Assembly (NCBI RefSeq): GCF_946480385.1
Contig: NZ_CAMLJP010000139.1
Span: 1 to 14,569, forward strand
Source: an uncultured Azospirillum sp.
GTDB taxonomy: Bacteria > Pseudomonadota > Alphaproteobacteria > Azospirillales > Azospirillaceae
Direction of reading: 5' to 3'
DNA: 14,569 nucleotides
Shown here: positions 4,660 to 12,373 of the stretch, piece by piece
Layout of the letters: every line of letters begins with the position of its first letter
How positions within the stretch are numbered: position 1 is the first letter of the stretch
The notes under the pieces: generated by a model
What the model saw: only the letters and a program-made list of their open reading frames with translations
Database searches by the model: none
What the model was told of the DNA's origin: nothing
Made by a program: the position numbers and the translations under genes

Positions 4660-5688
4660 ATGCGGGTCGTCTCAGTTCCGGTCGTGCCGCGATTGGCGGC
4701 CGCCATCCTCGTTCTTGTCGGCATTCAGTTGGGTGCGCTCGGCGCGGGCGCGGCGCGGACGGCGGAGCCCGAGCAGCTCGATCCGGATCGCGTCGTCCGC
4801 TCCATCGTCGGCATCACCGCCACCGTGCCGCCAGACAGCCAGAGTGCCCGCACGCTGGGAACCGACCGCGAGGGAAGCGGTGTGGTCATCGACGGGTCAG
4901 GCCTGATCCTGACCATCGGCTATACGGTGATGGAGGCCTCGCAGATCGAGGTGACCGCCGCCGACGGGCGCAGCTATCCCGCCAGCATGGTCGCCTATGA
5001 TCCGGTCAGCGGCTTCGGCCTGCTGCGGGCGGAGCTGGGGTTCTCGGCCCCTTGGCTGCGGCTGGCCAACGCCGACGCGGTCAAGGAGGGCGACACGCTG
5101 CTGGCGCTCAGCGGCGGCGACAATCGCGGGGCCACCGCCGTGAAGCTGGTCAGCAAGCGCGAGTTCGCCGGCTATTGGGAATATCTGCTGGACGAGGCGC
5201 TGTTCACCTTCCCGCCGATCCGCGCTTTCAACGGCGCCGCCCTGGTCAACCGCGAGGGCCGGCTCGTCGGCATCGGGTCACTGCTGGTGATGGAGGCGGT
5301 TGAGGGCCGCGGCTTGCCCGGCAACATGTTCGTCCCGGTGTCGGCGCTGGAGCCGATCCTCGCCGACCTGCTCGCCTATGGCCGCCGCCAGGAGCCGGCC
5401 CGGCCCTGGTTGGGCGTCACCCTGCGCGAGGAGTTGGGGCGGCTGATGGTGGAAAAGGTATCGCCGCGCAGTCCCGCCGAGTCGGCGGGCCTTCGTCCGG
5501 GCGACTGGATCGTCGGCGTCGGCGGCCAGCGCTTCAGCGGACTGGCGGATTTCTACCGCAAGCTCTGGAACCTGGGACCGGCCGGCGTCGTCGTGCCGCT
5601 GGAGGTGATGCGCGGCGCCACCCTGACCCCCGTCCCGGTGACCTCGGCCGACCGCGTGCGCTTCCTGCGGCTGAACCCGACGCTGTGA
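4660..5688 (+). CDS. HtrA/DegP-like PDZ protein with a degenerate catalytic triad (pseudoprotease)
   Basis: This 342-aa protein has an N-terminal hydrophobic signal or anchor (residues 10-32, ending GAGAARTAEP), an S1C trypsin-like domain (about 45-235) and a C-terminal PDZ domain (about 248-330; RPWLGVTL, SPAESAGLRPGDWIVGVGGQ). Domain order matches HtrA/DegP periplasmic proteases. By hand alignment all three catalytic positions are altered. The usual TNxHV site reads TIGYTV (Tyr88 for His). The usual DPxTD site reads DPVSG (Gly118 for Asp). The usual GNSGG site reads AFNGA (Asn191 for Ser). It is thus probably a non-cleaving periplasmic scaffold, chaperone or peptide sensor. The ATG at 4660 has GGGAG about 9 nt upstream. 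The frame is intact, with no sign of decay, so the loss of the triad looks selected. The Nudix gene follows 78 bp later. Confidence 0.85.
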   Translation: MRVVSVPVVPRLAAAILVLVGIQLGALGAGAARTAEPEQLDPDRVVRSIVGITATVPPDSQSARTLGTDREGSGVVIDGSGLILTIGYTVMEASQIEVTAADGRSYPASMVAYDPVSGFGLLRAELGFSAPWLRLANADAVKEGDTLLALSGGDNRGATAVKLVSKREFAGYWEYLLDEALFTFPPIRAFNGAALVNREGRLVGIGSLLVMEAVEGRGLPGNMFVPVSALEPILADLLAYGRRQEPARPWLGVTLREELGRLMVEKVSPRSPAESAGLRPGDWIVGVGGQRFSGLADFYRKLWNLGPAGVVVPLEVMRGATLTPVPVTSADRVRFLRLNPTL

Positions 5689-5766
5689 TGCCCTTCCCGG
5701 CGCTTGTGGTGGGCACGGCGGCGTAGCACCCTGTCGGAAACAGCCACACGTGGAACCGAGCCGACC

Positions 5767-6378
5767 ATGAACCATCCCGATATCGAGATCATCGACAAGA
5801 AGACCCCCTACAAGGGTTTCCTCACCATCGACGTCTACCGCCTGCGCCACAAGAAGTTCGACGGATCCTGGACCGACGTGCTGCCGCCGCGCGAGGTGTG
5901 CGACCGCGGCGCAGCGGTGGGCGTGCTGCTGTACGACCCCGATCTCGACAGCGTGGTGATGATCGAGCAGTTCCGTGTCGGCTCCGCCGCGGCCGGCGGC
6001 CCGGCGTGGATGACCGAGATCGTCGCCGGCATGGTCGGAGAGGGCGAGACCCCAGAGGAGGTGGCACGCCGCGAATCGCTGGAGGAGGCCGGCTGCGCCA
6101 TCCAGGAGATCGAGCAGATCTGCGACTATTACGTCAGCCCCGGCGCCTTCACCGAGGTCGTCACCGTCTTCTGCGGCCGGGTCGACAGCCGCAACCTCGC
6201 CGAAACCGGCGGCCTGGAGGAGGAGCATGAGGACATCCGGATTTTCGCCCTGCCGGCCGACGAGGCGATCCGCCTGATGGACGAGAACCGCCTGCGTAAC
6301 TCCGTCGCCATCATCGCCGTCGGCTGGCTCGCCCGCCACCGCGAGAGCTTGCGCAAGCGCTGGCTCGGTCAGGGATGA
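5767..6378 (+). CDS. Nudix hydrolase, ADP-ribose pyrophosphatase type
   Basis: This 203-aa protein carries a full Nudix box from Gly88 to Cys110 (G-x5-E94-x7-R102-E103-x-x-E106-E107-x-G109). The usual hydrophobic residue after RE is Ser104. Pro125 in SPGAFTE lies 15 residues after the box, a position typical of ADP-ribose pyrophosphatases (NudF/TrgB group). The N-terminal region (KGFLTIDVYRLRHKKFDGSW) also matches that group. Expected reaction: ADP-ribose to AMP and ribose-5-phosphate, with Mg2+ bound by the REXXEE glutamates. The ATG at 5767 is used because family similarity begins there; the frame is open to an ATG at 5704 but that extension looks non-coding. It follows the HtrA-like gene by 78 bp and may be co-transcribed with it. 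Confidence 0.9.
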   Translation: MNHPDIEIIDKKTPYKGFLTIDVYRLRHKKFDGSWTDVLPPREVCDRGAAVGVLLYDPDLDSVVMIEQFRVGSAAAGGPAWMTEIVAGMVGEGETPEEVARRESLEEAGCAIQEIEQICDYYVSPGAFTEVVTVFCGRVDSRNLAETGGLEEEHEDIRIFALPADEAIRLMDENRLRNSVAIIAVGWLARHRESLRKRWLGQG

Positions 6379-6385
6379 ATGTGGC

Positions 6386-6406
6386 GGGCGTCGGCGATCG
6401 ACGCCC
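6386..6406 (+). other. Hairpin downstream of the Nudix gene
   Basis: An 8-bp perfect stem (GGGCGTCG / CGACGCCC) with a GCGAT loop lies 8 bases after the stop codon. No T-run follows, so it is at best a weak terminator or an mRNA 3' stabilising hairpin. Confidence 0.45.
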
Positions 6407-6466
6407 TCCCTTCGCCACCAAATTCACATTCATAACTCGTTCAATGCAGCATTTCACACCGTCACC

Positions 6467-6495
6467 TTGAATCCTCGGCTCCCCGACCTGATAGT
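6467..6495 (+). promoter_or_regulatory. Candidate promoter of the cysK cluster
   Basis: TTGAAT (6467-6472) and GATAGT (6490-6495) have 17-bp spacing. A TAGTAT alternative -10 (6492-6497) is also possible. The site lies about 40 bp before the cysK start, in an intergenic region that is clearly more A/T-rich than its surroundings. Confidence 0.45.
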
Positions 6496-6534
6496 ATCGT
6501 CAGCAATCCACACCTGACCTTGGGAGTACCCGTC

Positions 6535-7536
6535 TTGGACATCCGCAACGGCTTTATCGGCGCCATCGGCAACACGCCGCTGATTCGCCTGGAAGGGCCA
6601 TCAAAGGCGACGGGCTGCGAGATCCTGGGCAAGGCGGAGTTCCTGAACCCTGGCGGATCGGTCAAGGACCGCGCGGCTCTTGCCATCGTCCGCGACGCGG
6701 AAAAGCGTGGCCTGCTGCGCCCCGGCGGCACCATCGTCGAGGGGACGGCCGGCAACACCGGCATCGGGCTGGCGCTGGTCGGCAACGCTCTGGGCTACCG
6801 CACCGTCATCGTGATGCCGGAGACGCAGAGCCAGGAAAAGAAGGACATGCTGCGCCTGATCGGCGCCGACCTGCGGCTGGTCCCGGCGGTTCCCTATTCC
6901 AACCCCGACAACTACGTCCGCTATTCCGGCCGGCTGGCCGAGGAACTGGCGAAGACCGAGCCGAACGGCGTCGTCTGGGCCAACCAGTTCGACAACACCG
7001 CCAACCGCGAAGGCCACCGCACCACCACCGGCCCGGAGATCTGGGAGCAGACCGGCGGCAAAGTCGACGCCTTCACCTGCGCGGTGGGCAGCGGCGGCAC
7101 GCTCGCCGGAATCGCCATGGCCCTGAAGGAGCGGAACCCCAACATCCGCATAACGCTGGCCGACCCAATGGGTGCGGCGCTGTTCAGCTACTACACCAAG
7201 GGCGAACTGAAGTCGGAAGGCAGTTCCATCACCGAAGGCATCGGCCAGGGGCGCATCACCGCCAACCTGGAACAGGCGCCGATCGACGACGCCCTGCAGA
7301 TTCCTGATGAAGAGGCGCTGCCGATCATCTTCGACCTCATCAAGACCCAGGGTCTGGTGCTGGGCGGCTCGTCGGGCATCAACATCGCCGCGGCGATGCG
7401 GGTGGCGCGCGACCTCGGGCCGGGGCACACGGTGGTGACCATCCTGTGCGACGGGGGGCAGCGTTACCAATCGAAGCTCTTCAATCCTGACTTCCTCCGT
7501 GAGAAGAATCTTCCGGTGCCAGACTGGCTGGCCTGA
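6535..7536 (+). CDS. cysK: Cysteine synthase A (O-acetylserine sulfhydrylase)
   Basis: This 333-aa PLP enzyme joins O-acetylserine and sulfide to make cysteine. Visible landmarks are GNTPLIRL (residues 12-19), the PLP lysine Lys44 in GGSVKDRAA, the substrate loop TAGNTG (71-76; the classical form is TSGNTG), QFDN (151-154) and the PLP phosphate loop GSGGT (185-189). The C-terminal CDGGQRYQSKLFN is typical of this alphaproteobacterial branch. The start is taken as TTG 6535 (MDIRNGFIGAIGNTP), because GGGAG sits 8-9 nt upstream and conserved sequence starts at residue 2. An in-frame TTG at 6520 would overlap that ribosome binding site. No ATG or GTG fits. It heads a plus-strand run with alaX 17 bp downstream. 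A cystathionine beta-synthase role is possible in principle, but the motif set favours CysK. Confidence 0.93.
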   Translation: MDIRNGFIGAIGNTPLIRLEGPSKATGCEILGKAEFLNPGGSVKDRAALAIVRDAEKRGLLRPGGTIVEGTAGNTGIGLALVGNALGYRTVIVMPETQSQEKKDMLRLIGADLRLVPAVPYSNPDNYVRYSGRLAEELAKTEPNGVVWANQFDNTANREGHRTTTGPEIWEQTGGKVDAFTCAVGSGGTLAGIAMALKERNPNIRITLADPMGAALFSYYTKGELKSEGSSITEGIGQGRITANLEQAPIDDALQIPDEEALPIIFDLIKTQGLVLGGSSGINIAAAMRVARDLGPGHTVVTILCDGGQRYQSKLFNPDFLREKNLPVPDWLA

Positions 7537-7544
7537 TTCTTCTC
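7501..7544. repeat. 10-bp inverted repeat spanning the cysK stop codon
   Basis: GAGAAGAATC (7501-7510) and GATTCTTCTC (7535-7544) are exact reverse complements with a 24-nt loop. The right arm includes the last base pair of the cysK TGA and ends just before the GAGGGGG ribosome binding site of alaX. In RNA it could influence coupling between the two genes. Confidence 0.55.
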
Positions 7545-7553
7545 GAGGGGGAT

Positions 7554-8261
7554 ATGGACGCGCTATTCCGCGAGGACGCCTACGCCCGCAACTGCGTCGC
7601 CACCGTCACGGCGGTGGACGTCCGCGGCATCCGGCTCGACCGCACCGTCTTCTACCCGACCGGCGGCGGCCAGCCGGGTGACAGCGGGGTCCTGCGCTTC
7701 GACGGGTTCGAAGTCCGCATCAAGGACACGGTGAAGGGCGACGGCGGCCCCGACGACGTCATCCATGTGCCGGAGGACGGGCAGGAGTTGCCCACCCCCG
7801 GTACCGCGGTGGAGGCGGAGATCGACTGGGACCGCCGTTATCGCCACATGCGGATGCACACCGCCCTGCACCTGCTGTGCGCGGTGGTTCCGGGATCGGT
7901 CACCGGCGGCCAGATCGGGGCAGACAAGAGCCGGCTCGACTTCAACGTTCCGGCCGAAGCGCTGGACAAGGATGCAATCGCCGAGGCGGTGAACCGGCTG
8001 ATCGCCGCCGACACGCCGGTCGGCACCCGCTGGATCTCCGACGAGGAAATGGCGGCCCAGCCGGAACTGGTGCGCACCATGTCGGTGAAGCCGCCGACCG
8101 GCAGCGGCCGGGTGCGCCTGCTGAATGTCGAGGGCGTCGATCTGCAGCCCTGCGGCGGCACCCATGTCGCCCGCACCGGCGAGATCGGCGGAATCGAGGT
8201 GACGAAGATCGAAAACAAGGGCAAGCAGAACCGGCGCGTCGTCATCGCGCTGAAGGATTGA
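7554..8261 (+). CDS. alaX: Alanyl-tRNA editing protein (AlaX-type trans-editing factor)
   Basis: This 235-aa free-standing relative of the alanyl-tRNA synthetase editing domain hydrolyses mischarged Ser-tRNA(Ala) (and sometimes Gly-tRNA(Ala)). It shows the N-terminal FYPTGGGQPGDSG (residues 33-45) and the zinc-binding pairs HTALH (His102, His106) and CGGTH (Cys200, His204). These are the four ligands expected of an active AlaX-M type protein. The ATG at 7554 directly follows a GAGGGGG stretch; spacing is short but no other start fits. It lies 17 bp after cysK and 51 bp before sseA on the same strand. That places Ser-mischarging control inside a cysteine-making gene set. Confidence 0.93.
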   Translation: MDALFREDAYARNCVATVTAVDVRGIRLDRTVFYPTGGGQPGDSGVLRFDGFEVRIKDTVKGDGGPDDVIHVPEDGQELPTPGTAVEAEIDWDRRYRHMRMHTALHLLCAVVPGSVTGGQIGADKSRLDFNVPAEALDKDAIAEAVNRLIAADTPVGTRWISDEEMAAQPELVRTMSVKPPTGSGRVRLLNVEGVDLQPCGGTHVARTGEIGGIEVTKIENKGKQNRRVVIALKD

Positions 8262-8312
8262 GCCCGTCACCCCGATCTTCCACCCGACAGATCCTATTTA
8301 AGGACGCGCAGA

Positions 8313-9200
8313 ATGAGCGACAGCACCGTGGAACCGCTGACCGGCCCCGTCGTCTCCACCGACTGGCTCGCCCGCAATCTGGGACGGCCCGGCCTTAAGG
8401 TTCTCGACGGGTCCTGGCATATGCCGGCCCTGAAGCGCGACATCCGCGCGGATTTCGCCGCCTGCCACATCCCCGGCGCCCGGCTGTGCGACGTCGACGA
8501 GGTGGCGGCGCCCGACACCGCCCCCCTGCCCCACATGGCCCCTGACGAGGCGACCTTCGCCGCGAAGATCGGCGCGCTCGGCATCGGCGATGGCGATACG
8601 GTGGTGGTCTATGACAGCGCCGGCATGGCCACCGCCGCGGCGCGCGTCTGGTGGCTGTTCCGCCTGTTCGGCTTCGACCGGGTGGCGGTGCTGGACGGCG
8701 GCCTGCCGAAATGGCTGGCGGAAGGACGCCCGACCGAATCGGGCGAGGCCGCTCCGGTACAGCCGGCGGCCTTCACCGCGCGCAAGCGGCCGGAGCTGAT
8801 CCGCAGCGCCGATCAGGTGCTCGCCAACATCGACGCCGGCGCCGATCAGGTGACCGACGCCCGCGCCCAGCCGCGCTTCGAGGGCGCGGTGGCGGAGCCC
8901 TGGCCCGGCCGCCGCAGCGGACGGATTCCCGGCAGCTTCAACCTGCCCCACACCGACCTGATCGACGCCGAGTCCAAGACCCTGCTCCCGCCGGATGTCA
9001 TCGCCGACAAGGCACGCGCCGCCGGGCTGGACCTCGACCGGCCGGTCGTCGCCTCCTGCGGCAGCGGGATCACCGCCTGCGTCATCGCGCTGGGCCTTGC
9101 CACCGCCGGCAAGCCGGATGTGGCGATCTATGACGGGTCCTGGGCCGAATGGGGCCTGCGACAGGATCTGCCGCTCGAAACCGGGCCGCGGCAATCGTGA
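8313..9200 (+). CDS. sseA: 3-mercaptopyruvate / thiosulfate sulfurtransferase (two-domain rhodanese)
   Basis: This 295-aa protein has two rhodanese domains. The N-terminal inactive one (about 12-140) includes the family markers LDGSWHMP and [13 protein letters not shown], then VVVYDS and [10 protein letters not shown]. The C-terminal one (about 160-290) carries the catalytic loop CGSGITA at Cys249-Ala255. A Ser-containing CGSG-T-A type loop is typical of 3-mercaptopyruvate sulfurtransferases (thiosulfate enzymes usually have CRxGxT/R). Expected role: transfer of sulfur from mercaptopyruvate, a cysteine breakdown product, to thiols or cyanide in the cytoplasm. The ATG at 8313 has AAGGA 8 nt upstream. 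The stop overlaps the GTG start of ypeA by 4 bases, showing translational coupling. Confidence 0.93.
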   Translation: MSDSTVEPLTGPVVSTDWLARNLGRPGLKVLDGSWHMPALKRDIRADFAACHIPGARLCDVDEVAAPDTAPLPHMAPDEATFAAKIGALGIGDGDTVVVYDSAGMATAAARVWWLFRLFGFDRVAVLDGGLPKWLAEGRPTESGEAAPVQPAAFTARKRPELIRSADQVLANIDAGADQVTDARAQPRFEGAVAEPWPGRRSGRIPGSFNLPHTDLIDAESKTLLPPDVIADKARAAGLDLDRPVVASCGSGITACVIALGLATAGKPDVAIYDGSWAEWGLRQDLPLETGPRQS

Positions 9201-9631
9201 CCGACCCCGTCACCGTCCGGCCCTGCACGGCGGCGGACTGCGGCGCCGTCGTGGCGCTGTGGACCGCCTGCGGGCTCGTGGTGCCGTGGAACGACCCGGC
9301 GGCGGATTTCGCGCTGGCTCTGTCGAAGACCAGCTCGACGGTGCTTGCCGCCGTGGAGGACAGGCGGATCGTCGCCACCGCCATGGTCGGGCAGGACGGC
9401 CATCGCGGCTGGATCTATTACGTCGCCGTCGATCCGGCTTTGCAGGGACGGGGGCTCGGCCGGCGCATGGTGGCGGAGGCCGAAGGCTGGCTGGCCGCCG
9501 CCGGCATGCCGAAGGTCCAACTCCTCGTCCGTGAGACCAACCAACGGGTGCTGGCCTTCTATGAAAGGCTGGGCTATGCCAAATCGCCCGTCACGATGAT
9601 GCAGAAATGGCTGACCAACCCTTCTCCCTGA
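9197..9631 (+). CDS. ypeA: GNAT acetyltransferase, YpeA family
   Basis: This 144-aa single GNAT domain carries the YpeA hallmarks: [14 protein letters not shown] (residues 21-34), [18 protein letters not shown] (63-80), the acetyl-CoA pyrophosphate loop QGRGLGRR (83-90), and the C-terminal [13 protein letters not shown]. The acceptor substrate of YpeA is not known to me. The GTG at 9197 is chosen because it overlaps the sseA stop (GTGA) and family homology starts right after it; an ATG at 9149 would lie deep inside sseA. The last 25 bases overlap the next acetyltransferase gene. It is part of the cysK-alaX-sseA unit. Confidence 0.9.
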   Translation: MTDPVTVRPCTAADCGAVVALWTACGLVVPWNDPAADFALALSKTSSTVLAAVEDRRIVATAMVGQDGHRGWIYYVAVDPALQGRGLGRRMVAEAEGWLAAAGMPKVQLLVRETNQRVLAFYERLGYAKSPVTMMQKWLTNPSP

Positions 9632-10224
9632 CCCGCCCCGCCGTGCCGGCCGCCAGCCGGCCCGACCATCTGTCGGTGATCGTCACCTATCTGGAGATGA
9701 CCGCACCGCCGGCCCACGCGCCGGTGCGCCAGCCGGCCGGCAACCTTTCGCTGGTGCGGGCTAACCCGCCGACCTGGTCCTTCTACCGCTATCTCTATGA
9801 CACGGTGGGCGAGCCCTGGCTGTGGCACGAACGCCGCCGCATGCCGCGCAAGGAGCTGGAGCGCTCGATCCACGATCCGCTGGTGGAGGTCTGGGTTCTG
9901 TATGTCGACGGCACGCCCGCCGGCTATGCCGAGTTGGATCGGCGGACGCGGGAAACCGATCTCTCCTATTTCGGGCTGATCCCCGATTTCATCGGCCACA
10001 AGCTCGGTCCCTGGCTGCTCGACACCATCATCCGCAAGGCCTGGGACGGCGGCGCGGCCAAGCTGCTCGTCAACACCTGCACTTTCGACCATACGAAGGC
10101 GCTGCCGCTCTATCAGAGCATGGGTTTCGTGCCCATCCGCCATGTCGCCCGCGAGGTCCGCGATCCGCGCCTGGACGGCGTGATTCCGCGCAGCGCCGGG
10201 GAGCATATTCCGCTCGCCCGCTAA
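9607..10224 (+). CDS. GNAT-family N-acetyltransferase
   Basis: This 205-aa protein has a long N-terminal lead (residues 1-40) and a GNAT domain. Visible signals are VLYVDGTPAGYAELDRR (beta2-beta3), FGLIPDFIGHKLGPWLLD (beta4 and the acetyl-CoA loop, here IGHKLG instead of the usual Q/R-x-x-G-x-G/A), and VNTCTFDHTKALPLYQSMGF (the C-terminal N...A...Y...GF pattern). The substrate is unknown. It overlaps ypeA by 25 bases in another frame and ends the plus-strand run. A later in-frame ATG (MTAPPAH, residue 31) is an alternative start because no good ribosome binding site precedes 9607. It converges with cobQ. Confidence 0.82.
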   Translation: MADQPFSLTRPAVPAASRPDHLSVIVTYLEMTAPPAHAPVRQPAGNLSLVRANPPTWSFYRYLYDTVGEPWLWHERRRMPRKELERSIHDPLVEVWVLYVDGTPAGYAELDRRTRETDLSYFGLIPDFIGHKLGPWLLDTIIRKAWDGGAAKLLVNTCTFDHTKALPLYQSMGFVPIRHVAREVRDPRLDGVIPRSAGEHIPLAR

Positions 10225-10232
10225 GTCAGAGA

Positions 10233-10254
10233 GGGCGGCGACGTTCCGCCGCCC
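10233..10254. terminator. Candidate bidirectional hairpin between convergent genes
   Basis: An 8-bp perfect stem (GGGCGGCG / CGCCGCCC) with a 6-nt loop (ACGTTC) lies in the 49-bp gap between the converging GNAT and cobQ genes. Its position suits a shared terminator, but no T-tract follows on either strand, so termination may need Rho. Confidence 0.45.
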
Positions 10255-10273
10255 GGTCTCCCCAATCGGCAAT

Positions 10274-11755
10274 CTAAGCGCCGTCGGCCACCGCCAGCAG
10301 CCCGTCGACATCGACCGCCGCTTCCAGCCGGTCGGCAACGGCGTCCAGCGCCCGCTCCACCGCCACGCCATAGGCCAGTTCCGACCCGTCGCCGCCCAGC
10401 CGGCGCAGATAGGCCGCACGGAAGCCGTCCGCGCCGAACAGCCCGTGCAGATAGCAGCCGGCGACCCGCCCGTCCGCCGACTCCGCGCCGTCCGTCACGC
10501 CGCCTGCTAGCTCCAGCATCGGCCGCGCCCGATCCGGCCCCTCGGTGCGGCCCATGTGCATCTCGTAGCCCGCCACCGCAGCGCCGGTGCGACGCTCCAT
10601 GCCGCGTGCCTCCTCCAGCACCTTCGGCCCCTTCAGCACCGTTTCGACCTCCAGCAGGCCGAGCCCCGCGGCTTCTCCCGGCAGCCCCTCGATGCCATCC
10701 GGATCGGCGATGCGCCGGCCCAACATCTGATAACCGCCGCAGATGCCCAGCACGCGCCCGCCGCGCCGCCAATGGGCAAGCAGGTCGACGTCCCAGCCCT
10801 GCGCCCGTAGGAAGGCAAGGTCGGCGATGGTCGCCTTGGTGCCGGGCAGGATCACCAGATCGGCGTCGCCGGGAAGCGGCTGCCCCGGACGCACCATCGT
10901 CAGCGCAACGCCCGGTTCCTGCGCCAGAGGATCGAAATCATCGAAGTTGGCGATGCGGGACAGCATCGGCACCGCGACGCGCAACGACCCGTTGCCCGAG
11001 GCGCGCGGTCGGTCGAGCGCCACCGCATCCTCCGCCGGCAGGGTCGCCGCCTCATGCAGCCAGGGCACCACGCCGAAACCGCGCCAGCCGGTGTGGCCCT
11101 CGATGATCCGTAGCCCTTCATCGAACAGGCGAACATCGCCGCGGAACTTGTTGATGAGAAAACCCTTAATCCGTTCCTGTTCAGATTTTGGTAGAAGTGC
11201 ATGGGTGCCGACCAGACTGGCGATCACGCCGCCGCGGTCGATGTCGCCGACCAGCAGCACCGGCACGTCGGCGGCGGTGGCGAAGCCCATGTTGGCGATG
11301 TCGCCGGCCCGCAGATTGACCTCCGCCGGGCTGCCGGCGCCCTCCACCACCACGATGTCGGCCTCGCCCCGCAGCCGCTCGAAACTCTCCAGAACGGTGC
11401 CCAGCAGTTCACGCTTGCGCGCCTGATAGTCGGCGGCCCGCGCGGTGCCGACCACGACGCCGCGCACCACCACTTGGGACCCGACGTCCGACTGCGGCTT
11501 CAACAGCACCGGGTTCATATGCACGCTGGGCGCCACGCCGCAGGCTCGCGCCTGGAGCGCCTGGGCGCGGCCGATCTCGCCGCCGTCGGCCGTCACCGCG
11601 GCGTTGTTGGACATGTTCTGCGGCTTGAACGGCCGGACAGTCAGCCCACGCCGCACCAACGCCCGGCACAGCCCCGCCACCAGCAGCGACTTGCCGACGT
11701 CGGAGCCGGTGCCCTGCAGCATGATCGCGCGAGATCGCATGGCCCGAGACTGCAT
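10274..11755 (-). CDS. cobQ: Adenosylcobyric acid synthase (cobyric acid synthase, glutamine-hydrolysing)
   Basis: This 493-aa two-domain enzyme amidates four carboxyl groups of adenosylcobyrinic acid a,c-diamide using ATP and glutamine. The N-terminal dethiobiotin-synthetase-like ATPase has the P-loop GTGSDVGKS (residues 15-23), [11 protein letters not shown] and the [14 protein letters not shown] segment. The C-terminal triad-type glutamine amidotransferase domain has the nucleophile Cys339 in [10 protein letters not shown] and His437 in YLHGLF. Length is normal for CobQ/CbiP. The start at 11755 lies 3 bases after the cobO stop; internal ATGs at residues 6 and 12 are possible, and residue 6 ([10 protein letters not shown]) would be equally natural. 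It is the last gene of the minus-strand cupin-cobP-cobO-cobQ unit. Confidence 0.96.
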   Translation of the reverse strand: MQSRAMRSRAIMLQGTGSDVGKSLLVAGLCRALVRRGLTVRPFKPQNMSNNAAVTADGGEIGRAQALQARACGVAPSVHMNPVLLKPQSDVGSQVVVRGVVVGTARAADYQARKRELLGTVLESFERLRGEADIVVVEGAGSPAEVNLRAGDIANMGFATAADVPVLLVGDIDRGGVIASLVGTHALLPKSEQERIKGFLINKFRGDVRLFDEGLRIIEGHTGWRGFGVVPWLHEAATLPAEDAVALDRPRASGNGSLRVAVPMLSRIANFDDFDPLAQEPGVALTMVRPGQPLPGDADLVILPGTKATIADLAFLRAQGWDVDLLAHWRRGGRVLGICGGYQMLGRRIADPDGIEGLPGEAAGLGLLEVETVLKGPKVLEEARGMERRTGAAVAGYEMHMGRTEGPDRARPMLELAGGVTDGAESADGRVAGCYLHGLFGADGFRAAYLRRLGGDGSELAYGVAVERALDAVADRLEAAVDVDGLLAVADGA

Positions 11756-11758
11756 GGC

Positions 11759-12373
11759 TTAGAACTCGATGCCGGCCTGGGCCTTCACCCCGGCCTCGAA
11801 CGGATGCTTGACCAGCGTCATCTCGGTGACGAGGTCGGCGGCGGCGATCAGCTCCGGCTTGGCGTTGCGGCCGGTGATGCAGACATGCAGGTCCGGCCGG
11901 CGGGCGGCCAGAGTCGCCAGCACCTCGTCCAACGGCAGATAGTCCATGCGCAGCACGATGTTCAGCTCGTCCAGCACGATCAGGCGGTAACGCGGGTCGG
12001 CAATCAGTTCCTTGGCCTTCGCCCAAGCGGCCTCGGCGGCGGCGATGTCGCGGGCGCGGTCCTGGGTGTCCCAGGTGAAGCCCTCGCCCATCGTGTGGAA
12101 GTCGACCAGATCCTCGAAGCGCTCCAGCGCCACCGTCTCGCCGGTGGACCAGGCGCCCTTGACGAACTGCACCATGCCGACCCGCATGCCGTGGCCGACC
12201 GCGCGCATCATCAGGCCGAAGGCGGCGGTGGACTTGCCCTTGCCCTTGCCGGTGTGGACCATCAGCAGGCCCTTCTCCACCGTCTTGGAGGCGAGCGCCC
12301 GCTCCTGCAACGCCTTGCGCCGCTTCATCTTCTCGGCGTGGCGGCGGTTCAGCTCATCGGTATCGGCGGTCAT
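11759..12373 (-). CDS. cobO: Cob(I)yrinic acid a,c-diamide adenosyltransferase
   Basis: This 204-aa protein of the CobO/CobA(BtuR) family attaches the 5'-deoxyadenosyl ligand of ATP to Co(I) corrinoids. It has a Lys/Arg-rich N-terminal helix (MKRRKALQERALASK), the family P-loop GKGKGKST (residues 42-49), VQFVKGAW, and the Walker-B-like VLDELN (133-138), ending in a conserved VKAQAGIEF. The ATG at 12373 overlaps the cobP stop (ATGA), so translation is coupled. The frame stays open upstream, inside cobP, but no family residues lie there. CobO acts just before CobQ in the pathway, matching the gene order. Confidence 0.96.
   Translation of the reverse strand: MTADTDELNRRHAEKMKRRKALQERALASKTVEKGLLMVHTGKGKGKSTAAFGLMMRAVGHGMRVGMVQFVKGAWSTGETVALERFEDLVDFHTMGEGFTWDTQDRARDIAAAEAAWAKAKELIADPRYRLIVLDELNIVLRMDYLPLDEVLATLAARRPDLHVCITGRNAKPELIAAADLVTEMTLVKHPFEAGVKAQAGIEF

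Noticed and set aside
5278..6339. 353-codon minus-strand open frame across the HtrA-like and Nudix genes
   Set aside because: It is antisense to two clear genes. Its composition (Asp/His/Gly/Gln-rich) and lack of any family motif mark it as a high-GC shadow.
6386..6406. Hairpin after the Nudix gene as an intrinsic terminator
   Set aside because: The stem is good, but no T-run follows, so it is listed only as a hairpin.
6601..7470. 289-codon minus-strand open frame antisense to cysK
   Set aside because: It mirrors the codon periodicity of cysK, has no recognisable domain and no ribosome binding site.
8298..9194. 298-codon minus-strand open frame antisense to sseA
   Set aside because: It is coextensive with sseA on the opposite strand and has no family features; sseA carries intact catalytic motifs.
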